Assembly: GCA_024276195.1 (NCBI GenBank)
Contig: JAJRXR010000066.1
Location: 1 to 64,000 of the forward strand
DNA: 64,000 nucleotides
Source: Planctomycetota bacterium
Lineage (GTDB): Bacteria > Planctomycetota > Phycisphaerae > Phycisphaerales > UBA1924
Reading direction: 5' to 3'
Shown here: in pieces, positions 56,032 through 64,000 of the stretch
How positions within the stretch are numbered: position 1 is the stretch's first letter
Layout: each line of letters starts with the position of its first letter
The notes under the pieces: model-generated
Told to the model about the DNA's origin: nothing
Database searches by the model: none
Seen by the model: only the letters and a program-made list of their open reading frames with translations
Translations under genes and position numbers: made by a program

Positions 56032-58605
56032 ATGAGCAGACTCTCCCGAAAGCGCCGACGCGGACTGCTCTGGCTTGGCGCCGGCGTGTATCTCGTGCTG
56101 CTCATCGCGTCGCACGCGAACGAGCGCCGCTGGACGCTGCCCGTCGCGTCGCCTCCCAGATCAACGGTCCAGATCCCGACGATGGGGCGCGATGGCCCGA
56201 CCCGGTCGAACCCCAGATCGTCGGGCGTGATGCGGATGGAGCTCGACCACTGGGATCCGTCGGCGTCTTCGCCTGAGCGCCTGCCGGTCATCATGCTGCA
56301 CGGCTCACCCGGGCACGGCGCCGACTTCGCCTTCGGACGAAGCGAGGACGACCCGACGCTCGTCGAGATCTTCACCAGCAACGGGCGCCATGTGTACGCC
56401 CCGAATCTCCCGGGCTTTGCGGGCAGCATCGACACCTGGGACACAAGCAGCCCGCTGGATGTCCTTCGCTTGCGGACCGTCCCGAGCTATTCCGGGCGCG
56501 CCCATGCCCACGCTATCCTGGCGATGATGGACAAGCTGGGGATTGCGCGTGCGCACGTCGTGGGGTGGTCCAACGGCGGGTACGCCGCGATCCACGCGGC
56601 GGACATCGCGCCCGAGCGCATTGCCAGCATCACCATGATGGCCTCCGTCGGCGCGCAAGAGACCGAGGGCTCGGGGAGCTACGTCTTCGAGCACGCCAAG
56701 TACGCCCTGGGCCTGCTCGCCATCGGCGGCGCGGGCGAGCTGATCCCCCACTTCGGGCTCTTCGCCAGCCGCTCCGAACGCATCGGCTGGCTCTGGAACT
56801 TCTGGGACACCGACCAACGCCCGGCGGCGCAGATCATGGCCCGCCTGACCACCCCGACGCTGATCCTGCACGGGCGCAACGACTTTCTCACCGCCGACTG
56901 GAACGCCGAGCGCCATCACGAGCTGATGCCCACGAGCCGGCTGGTCATGCTCGACGCGAGCCACTTCATCCCGTTCATGCAGACCGAGGAAGCGGGCGAT
57001 GTCTTCCTCGCGCACTTCGCTCGCCACGACACCCCGGGCGTCGAGGCGCTGACCGGGTACGACAACCGGGCGCCGCGCCCAGAGCGAGCGGGGCTCGGGA
57101 AGGTCTGGGAGAGGCTCATCATCGGGCTGCGGGGTGTCCACTGGCTGGTCTGGATTCTCGTGCTCACGCCGCTGGCCTGGGCCATGCCCCGGGTCGCGAC
57201 CGTGATCCTGGCGCTGCTCGTCGCGGCCATGACACTCGACTTCGGCGTCGCGACCGGCGCGCTCTGGAGCGGCGCAGCGATCCACCTGCTGCGCGACCGT
57301 GCCCGGCGCAAACGCCCGCTCGCCTGGCTCGGGGGCGTCGTCACCGCGCCGCTGCTCTCGCTGACGCTCGTCTGGCTGCTCGCGCACGGAAACATCATCA
57401 CACCCGACGACGGGCTGCTCGGGCTCGCGTTCCGCGCGCAGGGCCTGGGCATTGTCGCCTCGATCGCTCTGGGCGTGCTTGCGCTCGCACTCGCCCGACT
57501 GCTCCTCACGCCTGCGGGCTGGCGCACGCTCAGGCTCCTTCCGGGCCAGATCCGCAGGCTCGAGTTCTGGCCCGCGTGGGCGCTGTACGCCGCGATCGCG
57601 CCGCGCCTGGCCCGCCTTGCCCACGCGCACGGCGCCATGACCTGCACCTGCGTCAACCCCGGCATCCCCAACGGCGGCGGGATCATCGGCGAATCCAAGC
57701 GCGACATCCTCGACGCCCTCGAACTCGCCGGCGCCCCGATCCTCCCGTTCATCGCGATCGAGCCCGGGGGCGACCCGCAGAGCCGAACCGGGCGCCTGCT
57801 CGACGCGATCGAGCGCGACCCTGAGCTTGGCGGTCTGCCGATCGTCCTCAAGCCCGATGTCGGGCAGCGCGGCGCCGGCGTCCGCCTGGCTCGCACTCCC
57901 GGCGACATCCAACGCTTCTTCGAGACCTGCCCAGAACTCGCCATCGCCCAGCGGTACTGCCCCGGTCCGGTCGAGGTCGGCGTGCTGTGGGTTCGACAGC
58001 GCGAGCACGTCGCCCGCGAAGCCGACGAGCACACGCTGTGCGGGCGGGTCTTCTCGATCACGCGCAAGGCCCGCAGCGAGATCACGGGCGACGGGCGAAG
58101 CTCGATCGCGCGTCTGGTCTCGCGGAGCCCGCGCCTGCGCTACAAACGCGACATCCTGCTCTCAACAACCGACGACCCGAAGCGTGTGCCCGACCCGGGC
58201 CAGCGAGTCAGCCTTGGGCAGCTCGGGAATCACGCGCTGGGCGCCGTGTTCACCGACGGCGCCGACCTGGTCACGCCCGAGCTCGAGCGAGCCATCGACG
58301 ACGCCGCCCGCAGGTTCAGGGGCGCCAACGGTGGTCAGCTCGACATCGGGCGCTTCGACATCCGGTGCGAGAGCGAGGACGCGCTCCGCTTGGCCCAAGG
58401 CCTGGCCATCATCGAACTCAACGGCTCGACGGGTGAATCGACCAACATCTACGACCCGGGGCGCCCGCAGGCGTGGGCGCTGGGTGTGCTGGGCGATCAG
58501 TGGGAGGCGATGTACGCCCTCGGGTCCGAGCGCCGGCGCCTGGGCGTCAAGCCGATGCGCCCGCTCGCGCTCGTCCGACTGCTCGTCCGAACACGCAGCG
58601 CTTAG
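56032..58605 (+). CDS. alpha/beta hydrolase - membrane - ATP-grasp fusion protein
   Basis: Three-part protein of 857 residues. After a membrane segment (residues ~11-27) comes an alpha/beta hydrolase: oxyanion block VIMLHGSPGHG, nucleophile Ser180 in VVGWSNGGYA, acid Asp in LHGRNDFLTADW and His in LDASHFIPF. Next come four or so membrane segments (residues ~378-500, e.g. LVWILVLTPLAWAMPRVATV). The last ~320 residues are an ATP-grasp carboxylate-amine ligase: NPGIPNGGGIIGESKRDIL, KPDVGQRGAGVRLA and IGRFDIRCESEDALRLAQ...IIELNGSTGES. ATP-grasp proteins of this kind, with a membrane part, are known in bacteria; I cannot say how common the hydrolase fusion is. Its stop overlaps the convergent HDOD stop by TTAG. 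It follows rlmN by 21 bases. Confidence 0.85.
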   Translation: MSRLSRKRRRGLLWLGAGVYLVLLIASHANERRWTLPVASPPRSTVQIPTMGRDGPTRSNPRSSGVMRMELDHWDPSASSPERLPVIMLHGSPGHGADFAFGRSEDDPTLVEIFTSNGRHVYAPNLPGFAGSIDTWDTSSPLDVLRLRTVPSYSGRAHAHAILAMMDKLGIARAHVVGWSNGGYAAIHAADIAPERIASITMMASVGAQETEGSGSYVFEHAKYALGLLAIGGAGELIPHFGLFASRSERIGWLWNFWDTDQRPAAQIMARLTTPTLILHGRNDFLTADWNAERHHELMPTSRLVMLDASHFIPFMQTEEAGDVFLAHFARHDTPGVEALTGYDNRAPRPERAGLGKVWERLIIGLRGVHWLVWILVLTPLAWAMPRVATVILALLVAAMTLDFGVATGALWSGAAIHLLRDRARRKRPLAWLGGVVTAPLLSLTLVWLLAHGNIITPDDGLLGLAFRAQGLGIVASIALGVLALALARLLLTPAGWRTLRLLPGQIRRLEFWPAWALYAAIAPRLARLAHAHGAMTCTCVNPGIPNGGGIIGESKRDILDALELAGAPILPFIAIEPGGDPQSRTGRLLDAIERDPELGGLPIVLKPDVGQRGAGVRLARTPGDIQRFFETCPELAIAQRYCPGPVEVGVLWVRQREHVAREADEHTLCGRVFSITRKARSEITGDGRSSIARLVSRSPRLRYKRDILLSTTDDPKRVPDPGQRVSLGQLGNHALGAVFTDGADLVTPELERAIDDAARRFRGANGGQLDIGRFDIRCESEDALRLAQGLAIIELNGSTGESTNIYDPGRPQAWALGVLGDQWEAMYALGSERRRLGVKPMRPLALVRLLVRTRSA

Positions 58606-59816
58606 GCGGCCAACGAACCCAGATACTCGTCGAGGCGGTGCGAATCGTCGCCCGGGGCCGGGGTGATCGCCAGCGCGGTCGATATGGACCGGGCGCTCTC
58701 GGCGCCGGGCGTGAAGTGGTGCGCCGCCAGGCGCGACCCGTTCTCGCCGAGCAAGTACGCCACTCCGACGCTCCGCTCGACCCGCTCGATCTCGACCTTG
58801 CTGGCGCCCAGGGTGAACCGGGACGCTGCGGGCGGGCAGCTCGCCTCCAGCGCCGCCTCGCTGACCAGCTCGTCGTCATGCGCATCAACCAGACGCTGAT
58901 GGACCATGTCCATCAGCTCGCTCACGCCCGGGCTTCGCTCGGCGACGCTGTCGAACAGCTCGATCGTGATCTTGTACTCCATCATCGCGCGCGTGCACAC
59001 CTCGTCGAGCTCGTGCTTGCGCAGCCCCAGACGCGCCCGCGCCTCGTGCTCGAACGCTTCAGCCCCCACGCCCTCGCTCAGCCCCACCAGCCCCACGCAG
59101 TACGCGATCCGCTGCATCCGCTGCACGGGCGTTGCGGGCGGGGTCGCTGGCGGGGGGGTGTGGTGCCAGGCGAGCGGCTTGCTCAGCAGCTCGGGCAGCT
59201 TCCAGCGCTTGCACAACGCAACGCCCACGTCCACATGCGTCATCGGCAGCGACTCGAACTCCATCTGGAAGCGCCGCTCGGGCTCAATATCTGGAACGCT
59301 CAGCTTCGCGTAGCTCTCCTTGAGCAACCGGCTCATCACGGGCACGCCCGCGTCGAGCAGCAGCCCGACGAGAAACGCCTCGGGCACGCCCGCCCCGCCG
59401 GTCTGACGCGCCAGCTCCGACGCGATGCACCCGCGCAGCACGCTCTCGCCCCAGATCCGCCGCGACAGCTCCTCGTGCTCTGGGTCGGTCGCGCTGCGGC
59501 TGAGGTAAAACCCCAGCGCCATCGAACGCAGACGCTCCTGGCCCAGCAGCATGCACGCGCGGTCCATGCTCGTGATCTCTTTGACCTGCGCGAACGCGGC
59601 GGAGTTGGCCAGCTTGAGCAGGCGCCCGCAGATCGCCGCGTCGGTGCGGATCGCCTTGGCAAAGTCCACCGGCCCCGCGTCCGGGTCCTGCACCAGCTCG
59701 ACCAGGCGGGCCGCGACCGCCGGCTGCGACTCGATCCCCACCAGATCCAGCTTCCGGTTGATCCGGTCGTACAGCCCCTGAAGATCGGCGGCCTTGAGCG
59801 TCTTGCGTGCGTTCAT
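58602..59816 (-). CDS. HDOD domain protein
   Basis: Signalling protein of 404 residues with an HDOD (HD-related, catalytically inactive) domain at residues ~15-220: QPAVAARLVELVQDPDAG, AAICGRLLKLANSAAFAQ, LLLDAGVPVMSRLLKE and SKPLAWHHTPPPA. The rest is a helical C-terminal part without a known domain (ARLGLRKHELDEVCTRAMMEYK). The ATG at 59816 is chosen. It is convergent with the fusion-protein gene (stops overlap) and lies 176 bases downstream of pdxH on the same strand. Confidence 0.84.
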   Translation of the reverse strand: MNARKTLKAADLQGLYDRINRKLDLVGIESQPAVAARLVELVQDPDAGPVDFAKAIRTDAAICGRLLKLANSAAFAQVKEITSMDRACMLLGQERLRSMALGFYLSRSATDPEHEELSRRIWGESVLRGCIASELARQTGGAGVPEAFLVGLLLDAGVPVMSRLLKESYAKLSVPDIEPERRFQMEFESLPMTHVDVGVALCKRWKLPELLSKPLAWHHTPPPATPPATPVQRMQRIAYCVGLVGLSEGVGAEAFEHEARARLGLRKHELDEVCTRAMMEYKITIELFDSVAERSPGVSELMDMVHQRLVDAHDDELVSEAALEASCPPAASRFTLGASKVEIERVERSVGVAYLLGENGSRLAAHHFTPGAESARSISTALAITPAPGDDSHRLDEYLGSLAA

Positions 59817-59992
59817 CTCGTTGGCCCCTTGCGCGGGTTCCCGGGGTGGTCCCGATGCTTTGTCGGCACGACTCGCCCCCCGACCCAGAGGCGCCCGCAG
59901 TTCCTCCGGAACGCGCGCCCACAGCGACCCACCCCCCCCACCATCCGGCACAACCCTCACAGACCCATCTCACATCGAGCACGCCTTCGGGC

Positions 59993-60691
59993 TCAGGGCT
60001 GGAGGCGCGTCGCGCTCCAGGCGCCGGTCTCGGGCGCGTCGCCCTCGCCCAGCGATCGCGTCCAGACCGCGCGATCGTGGATTCGCCCCGTGCCACCCGA
60101 CCACAGCTCGGCCCGGTCAACCCAGATCCGGTACCCAAACCAGTGCGCCGGGCGCGGGATGTTGACCTCGCCCCCGTCGAGCAGCGCGCCCAGATCAAGA
60201 TCCAGCTTGATGACCGCTTGTGTCACTTTCTCGAGCATGGCCGCGCGCGATCCGATCGGCGCCGACTGGTCACTCGCCCACGCGCCCAGGCGGCTCGTCC
60301 AGTGGCGCGACGCGAAGTACGCGTCCGACTCAGAATCGGGAGACCTGACCACGCGCCCCTCGATCCGCGCCTGGCGCCCGGGCTCGTCCCAATGGAAGAC
60401 CGCCGCGACGCGCGGGTTGGCTTCCATTTCTTCGCCCTTGCGGCTGCGCGAGTTGGTGTAAAAAATCAGATACCCCGGGTCAACCTCGATCGCCTTGCAC
60501 AGCAGGACCCGGGCCGAGGGGCGCCCGTCGGGGGTCGCGGTGCACAGCGTCATCGCGTTGGGATTGGGCGTCCGGGCGGCCTCGGTCGCCTCGTCGAGCC
60601 AGGCCCGGAGCAGGGGCATCGGATCACCGGGCAGCGTCTCGGGCAGGCCCCCGCCCTCGGAAAACATGTCGGTGAGGTCGCTCTGGGTCAT
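59993..60691 (-). CDS. pdxH: pyridoxamine 5'-phosphate oxidase
   Basis: FMN-dependent oxidase making PLP from PMP or PNP, 232 residues. FMN-binding strand ARVLLCKAIEVDPGYLIFYTN, VAAVFHWDEPGRQARIEGRV, the catalytic-region YFASRHWTSRLGAWASDQS and the C-terminal signature (SGGTGRIHDRAVWTRSLG) match the family. The ATG at 60691 is chosen because family proteins start close to this point; no ribosome-binding site is visible. The product, PLP, is the cofactor of the two class V aminotransferases in this window. It is divergent from dnaB. Confidence 0.94.
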   Translation of the reverse strand: MTQSDLTDMFSEGGGLPETLPGDPMPLLRAWLDEATEAARTPNPNAMTLCTATPDGRPSARVLLCKAIEVDPGYLIFYTNSRSRKGEEMEANPRVAAVFHWDEPGRQARIEGRVVRSPDSESDAYFASRHWTSRLGAWASDQSAPIGSRAAMLEKVTQAVIKLDLDLGALLDGGEVNIPRPAHWFGYRIWVDRAELWSGGTGRIHDRAVWTRSLGEGDAPETGAWSATRLQP

Positions 60692-60822
60692 GGGGGAGGA
60701 TAGTTCGCGCCAGCCCTGCGGACGGCTGGCGTGGGCTGATGGTGTGGATCGCTGGTGTGGACGAGGGCGTGATAAGCTGTCGCGTCGCGCCGAAGGCAGC
60801 GCATGGATGCGAAGGTGAGCCT

Positions 60823-62556
60823 GTGACCTCATTCCCAACCAGCTCTCAGCCCGGCTCATCGTTCGAGGGCAAGCCGGGTCGCCAGTCGGGCGCCAGATCC
60901 AGCCGCCCGATCGGCGGCGCCGACGCCGGGCTCAAGCTCTTCGACCGCGAGCCGCCCGCCTCCGTCCACGCGGAGCGGTCGCTGCTGGGCTCAATGCTGC
61001 TCGATCCGCAGGTGATCCCGGACGTGCTGCCGCACGTTCACAAGGGCGAGGCGTTCTTCCTTGAGGGGCACTCGGCGATCTTCACCGCGCTCGTCGAGAT
61101 CTACGACAAACGCCAGTCGGGCGACCTGGTGCAGCTGGCCGAGGCGCTGCGCTCGCGCGGCGTGCTCGACAGCGTGGGCGGGACGCGGTACCTCGTGCAA
61201 CTGGCCGAGGCGGTGCCCAGCGCCGCCAACGCGCCGCACTACGCCCGGATCGTCGCGGACCGGGCGCGCCTTCGCAAGCTCATCAACGCCGCCGGCGAGA
61301 TCCTGTACGACGCCTACCACGCCGATGATTCGTCGCCCGAGGGCGGCAAGGGCGTGGTGGACATCGCCGAGCAGCGGATCTTCGAGATCGCCGAGGAAGA
61401 ACAGACCGGCGAGGCCGAGGCGCTGTACGACCTGGTCGAGGCTGAGATCAAACGTCTGGAGCTGGCCGACGGCACAGCCGTCAACGGCGTCGCCACGGGC
61501 TTTGACGATCTCGACAAACTCCTCGGAGGTCTGCAGAAGGGCGAGCTGCTCATCCTCGCCGCCCGCCCCTCGATGGGCAAGACGGCCATCGCCCTGAACC
61601 TCGCCGAACAGGCCGCGTTCGGCGGCGTCACCCCCTGGTGTCCGCCCGCCTCAAAGCGCGTCCCGATCGGCTTCTTCTCGCTGGAAATGTCTTCCGACGC
61701 GATCACGCAGCGCCTCATCAGCGCCCGCTCGGGCGTGGACGCGCACAAGATCCGCACGGGCGCGATCTCGCCGAGCGAGCTTGAGGACGTGACGCGGGCG
61801 TGCCAGGAGCTGTCCGAGGCGCCGTTCTATATCGACGACTCGCCCGCGCTGAGCATCCTGGCGCTGCGCGCCCGGGCCAGGCGCATGAAGCGCAAGCACA
61901 ACATCGAGGCGATCGTGATCGACTACCTCCAGCTCCTGACCGCGCCCGGGTCGGCGCGCGAGAGCAGGCAGGTCGAGGTCAGCGCCATCTCCCGCGGCAT
62001 CAAGGCCCTCGCCCGCGAGCTCGAGATCCCGATCGTCTGCCTGGCGCAGCTCAACCGCGGCGCCGAGCAGCGCGAACGCAACCGCCCGCGCATGTCCGAC
62101 CTGCGCGAGTCCGGCTCGATCGAGCAGGACGCCGACGTGGTCATGCTCCTCCACCGCGAGGCGTACTACCACAAAGACGATGAGGAATGGCTCAACGACC
62201 CGGACAACGCCGACAAGATCAAACTCACCGAACTCATCATCGCCAAGCAGCGCAACGGCCCGACTGGCGTCGTCAAGCTCACCTGGGACGACAAGACCAC
62301 GCGCTTCAAAAACTACGACTGGCGCCACGCCGGCGATGAGTTCGGTGGCGGGTACTCCAGCCCGTCCCACGCCGCCGCCTCGTACGCCGCTCCGCCAGCG
62401 CCCGCCCTGACCCCGTCAGCGCCCCCAACCGCTGCCGCTGCGCCCCCCGCCGCCTCGACCTTCGCCCCGGGCAAAAAAACAGGCCCCGTCGCCGACTTCC
62501 GCGATGGCTCGGGCAACGACGCCCGCTTCGACGACGACGAGCTGCCGCCGTTCTGA
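60823..62556 (+). CDS. dnaB: replicative DNA helicase DnaB
   Basis: Hexameric replicative helicase, 577 residues from the GTG at 60823 (AAGGTGAG precedes it). The N-terminal helical domain (SVHAERSLLGSMLLDPQVI) is followed by the RecA-type motor: Walker A LILAARPSMGKTAIAL, Walker B IEAIVIDYLQLLT, and RGIKALARELEIPIVCLAQLNR with the arginine-finger region RPRMSDLRESGSIEQDADVV. The frame is open to 60739 without family sequence. A Pro/Ala-rich ~75-residue tail and an acidic C terminus (DDDELPPF) end the protein; the tail is longer than in E. coli DnaB (471). I see no intein. Confidence 0.96.
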   Translation: MTSFPTSSQPGSSFEGKPGRQSGARSSRPIGGADAGLKLFDREPPASVHAERSLLGSMLLDPQVIPDVLPHVHKGEAFFLEGHSAIFTALVEIYDKRQSGDLVQLAEALRSRGVLDSVGGTRYLVQLAEAVPSAANAPHYARIVADRARLRKLINAAGEILYDAYHADDSSPEGGKGVVDIAEQRIFEIAEEEQTGEAEALYDLVEAEIKRLELADGTAVNGVATGFDDLDKLLGGLQKGELLILAARPSMGKTAIALNLAEQAAFGGVTPWCPPASKRVPIGFFSLEMSSDAITQRLISARSGVDAHKIRTGAISPSELEDVTRACQELSEAPFYIDDSPALSILALRARARRMKRKHNIEAIVIDYLQLLTAPGSARESRQVEVSAISRGIKALARELEIPIVCLAQLNRGAEQRERNRPRMSDLRESGSIEQDADVVMLLHREAYYHKDDEEWLNDPDNADKIKLTELIIAKQRNGPTGVVKLTWDDKTTRFKNYDWRHAGDEFGGGYSSPSHAAASYAAPPAPALTPSAPPTAAAAPPAASTFAPGKKTGPVADFRDGSGNDARFDDDELPPF

Positions 62557-62568
62557 CGAGCGAGCGTG

Positions 62569-62784
62569 TCAGAGCCCGGCGCCCGCGAGGCGTCGGTTGG
62601 TGTTGTTCCGCTCGACCATCAGCGGGATCAGGAACAGATCGACAATCTGGCCGACGAGCAGCAGGCCTCCGGTGAAGAGCCAGAGCAGTCCGGTGATCCA
62701 CTTGCCGTTGTAAAAACGGTGGACGCCGCACAGCCCGACGAAGCTCAGCAGCCAGAGCAGATATGAAACCCCCATAGATCGCAT
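62569..62784 (-). CDS. TM2 domain protein
   Basis: Small membrane protein of 71 residues with two membrane segments joined by a short turn, the TM2 pattern: LLWLLSFVGLCGVHRFYNGK, then GLLWLFTGGLLLVGQIVDLF. No other domain is present. Function of TM2 proteins is unknown. It ends 12 bases from the convergent dnaB stop. The ATG is at 62784. Confidence 0.84.
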   Translation of the reverse strand: MRSMGVSYLLWLLSFVGLCGVHRFYNGKWITGLLWLFTGGLLLVGQIVDLFLIPLMVERNNTNRRLAGAGL

Positions 62785-62862
62785 CGGCGTCCTCCCAGAG
62801 CGGGACCATCCCCGCCAGAAAGGTTATTCGTGATCCGGGGGGCGCAGTTTCGCGCATAAAAA

Positions 62863-62891
62863 TCGCCCGCCCCGAGGTCCGGGGCGGGCGA
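62863..62891 (-). terminator. rho-independent terminator of the glycine-rich dockerin gene
   Basis: Perfect 12-bp stem (TCGCCCGCCCCG / CGGGGCGGGCGA) with loop AGGTC, 32 bases after the stop of the minus-strand gene at 62923. On the minus strand it is followed by ATTTTTATGC, i.e. a T-run. This is the clearest classical terminator in the window. Confidence 0.9.
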
Positions 62892-62922
62892 ATAGATGCG
62901 CTGCGCCGATCGAGCCTTGGCC

Positions 62923-64000
62923 TTACGGCTCGATCTGATCCGCGACCACCTGGGCGTCGGCGCTGTTGACGCTCCCGTCCATGTTCGCGTCGCCCTGCTC
63001 GGGTTCGAGCGAGCCGGTGTCACCAAGGTTGTTGACCACAACGCTCAGATCCTCGGACGTCACGACACCGTTCATGTTGAGGTCGCCCTTCTTGCCGAGG
63101 TCATCGACCGCGAAGAGGCGGACGTCGAGATCGCGGTTCTGGTAGGTGAACTGATCGACGCCGTTGCCGTACGCGGGCGACAGCACCGGGCGCACACCCG
63201 TCAGCGTCAGGCGGAACCAGCCCGCCTCACCAACGATCGCCTCGGCGTCGCTGAGCGAACCGCTCGGTCCGCCCGCGCCCAGCGCGATCTGCAAGAGCGG
63301 CTGGGCGCCGACGACCTGATACTCGATCGTGAAGCGGATGCGCTCGGCCCCGAGATGATCCGGATGGAGCACACCCCCGACGACTTCAATGTCGCCAGCG
63401 TTGACCGCCTCGGTCCAGGTGTTGATGCGCCAGTCGATGGCGGGGCCTGGGATGTCGATCCAGAACGCGCTGACGATCGCGGGGTCGGCGCCGTTGGGAT
63501 CGTTGACGCTCAGCTGGGCGTCGTCGTCAAGCCATGTGCCCCAGCCGATCATGCCCTGGAGCTTGGAGACGCGCATGCCGGGGAAGCCCATGACGCCGCC
63601 GTCGCACCCGAGTCCGGCCGAGCCGCCCTGGGCGGTGCCGTCGCCGCCATCGCCGCCGTCGCCGCCGTTGCCAGTGCTGCCGCACCCGCCGACGCCGCCG
63701 TTGCCCCCGACCATGCCGGGTCCGCCGTTGCCGCCGTCGCCGCCGACGCCATCGGGTTCGCCGGAGCCGCCTTCGCCGCCGTCGCCGCCGGTGCCCTGGG
63801 TACCGGCTCCGCCATCGCCGGCGTCGCCACCGTTGATGGAGCCGTCGCCGCCGTCGCCGCCATCGCCGCCGTTGAGTTCGCCGTTGCCCCCGGCTCCGCC
63901 AGCCCCGCCATCGAGGGCGCCGTTGCCACCGTCGCCGCCGTCACCGCCGTTGGCGCCATCGCCGCCCGCGCCGCCGTCGCCGCCCCGGTCATCGCTGCCC
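62923..64000 (-). CDS. glycine-rich repeat protein with C-terminal dockerin-like pair, 5' partial
   Basis: Reads off the window edge, so the N terminus and any signal peptide are missing. The visible upstream part (~63560-64000) is a low-complexity run of Gly, Asp and Asn in GGDGG/GGNGG units, similar in look to bacterial PGRS or collagen-like surface proteins. It passes into a ~150-residue region of beta-sandwich character (RVSKLQGMIGWGTWLDDDAQ and RFTIEYQVVGAQPLLQIALG). The C terminus has two dockerin-type EF-hand-like repeats, GDLNMNGVVTSEDLSVVV and GDANMDGSVNSADAQVVA. Dockerin-like ends are common on planctomycete secreted proteins. It probably functions outside the cell. A T-run terminator follows. 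Confidence 0.83.
   Translation of the reverse strand, partial: GSDDRGGDGGAGGDGANGGDGGDGGNGALDGGAGGAGGNGELNGGDGGDGGDGSINGGDAGDGGAGTQGTGGDGGEGGSGEPDGVGGDGGNGGPGMVGGNGGVGGCGSTGNGGDGGDGGDGTAQGGSAGLGCDGGVMGFPGMRVSKLQGMIGWGTWLDDDAQLSVNDPNGADPAIVSAFWIDIPGPAIDWRINTWTEAVNAGDIEVVGGVLHPDHLGAERIRFTIEYQVVGAQPLLQIALGAGGPSGSLSDAEAIVGEAGWFRLTLTGVRPVLSPAYGNGVDQFTYQNRDLDVRLFAVDDLGKKGDLNMNGVVTSEDLSVVVNNLGDTGSLEPEQGDANMDGSVNSADAQVVADQIEP

Noticed and set aside
60823-62556. Intein in DnaB
   Set aside because: DnaB often carries inteins, but the motor motifs are uninterrupted and no Hint or homing-endonuclease blocks occur.
63560-64000. CRISPR-like periodicity from GCCGCC units
   Set aside because: The period is 3 to 9 bases, inside one open frame encoding Gly/Asp/Asn; there are no constant repeats with unique spacers.

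Overview
The window is 64 kb of GC-rich, densely coded chromosomal DNA, mostly housekeeping genes on both strands with short intergenic gaps. I infer a planctomycete of the class Phycisphaerae. The grounds are a dockerin-ended glycine-rich secreted protein, many small secreted or membrane hypotheticals, synthetases and a CarB enlarged by inserts, and abundant short palindromic repeats whose translated peptides ([23 protein letters not shown]) I associate with planctomycete proteomes. This is recognition from memory; no database search was possible. I see no phage, plasmid, CRISPR array, rRNA operon or complete insertion sequence.

Layout. Bases 1-7,000: the end of a LysM/L,D-transpeptidase, a membrane hypothetical, gyrB, a PilZ-receiver protein with a degenerate HPt-like tail, a fructosamine-kinase-like protein and tRNA-His. 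7,000-14,000: pckA, a DUF4259 protein, tpiA-secG, yicC, an APH-fold kinase and a PDZ-like secreted protein. 14,000-22,000: an HD hydrolase and a GH35-like glycosidase, a TolC-family lipoprotein, a GNAT acetyltransferase and glmS. 22,000-32,000: a secreted hypothetical, repeat-rich spacer, carB, another secreted hypothetical, an HhH DNA glycosylase with a class I glutamine amidotransferase, a DegP-like protease, a methyltransferase and a PfkB kinase. 32,000-39,500: an Mrr-type nuclease overlapping glnS, a membrane hypothetical, gltX and a methyltransferase. 39,500-50,000: an EF-G paralogue, an ankyrin protein, two tandem class V aminotransferases, a TfoX_N protein, an M32 carboxypeptidase, a secreted alpha-alpha-toroid protein and an acidic tail-anchored protein. 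50,000-64,000: a gluzincin-like peptidase, a membrane hypothetical, asnS, rlmN, a hydrolase/membrane/ATP-grasp fusion, an HDOD protein, pdxH, dnaB, a TM2 protein and the 3' part of a glycine-rich dockerin protein.

The most striking signal is two families of short palindromic repeats that lie in frame inside essential, conserved genes: twice in carB and once each in gltX, asnS and rlmN. Each arm is itself a hairpin, and in four of the five genic copies two arms form a larger inverted repeat. All sit at domain linkers or surface-loop positions and add roughly 9-41 residues without breaking the reading frame. They resemble REP/BIME-type elements or Rickettsia palindromic elements used as protein-coding inserts. 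Related copies lie between genes, at 22862-22940 and perhaps at 31245.

Gene cooperation visible from layout: tpiA-secG and yicC-kinase-PDZ form a co-directional run; amidotransferase and DNA glycosylase are 3 bases apart; PfkB kinase and methyltransferase are 15 bases apart; glnS and the Mrr nuclease overlap by ATGA; asnS, the membrane hypothetical and the peptidase overlap head to tail; the small Ala/Pro-rich protein overlaps the first aminotransferase by GTGA; rlmN is followed within 21 bases by the fusion protein.
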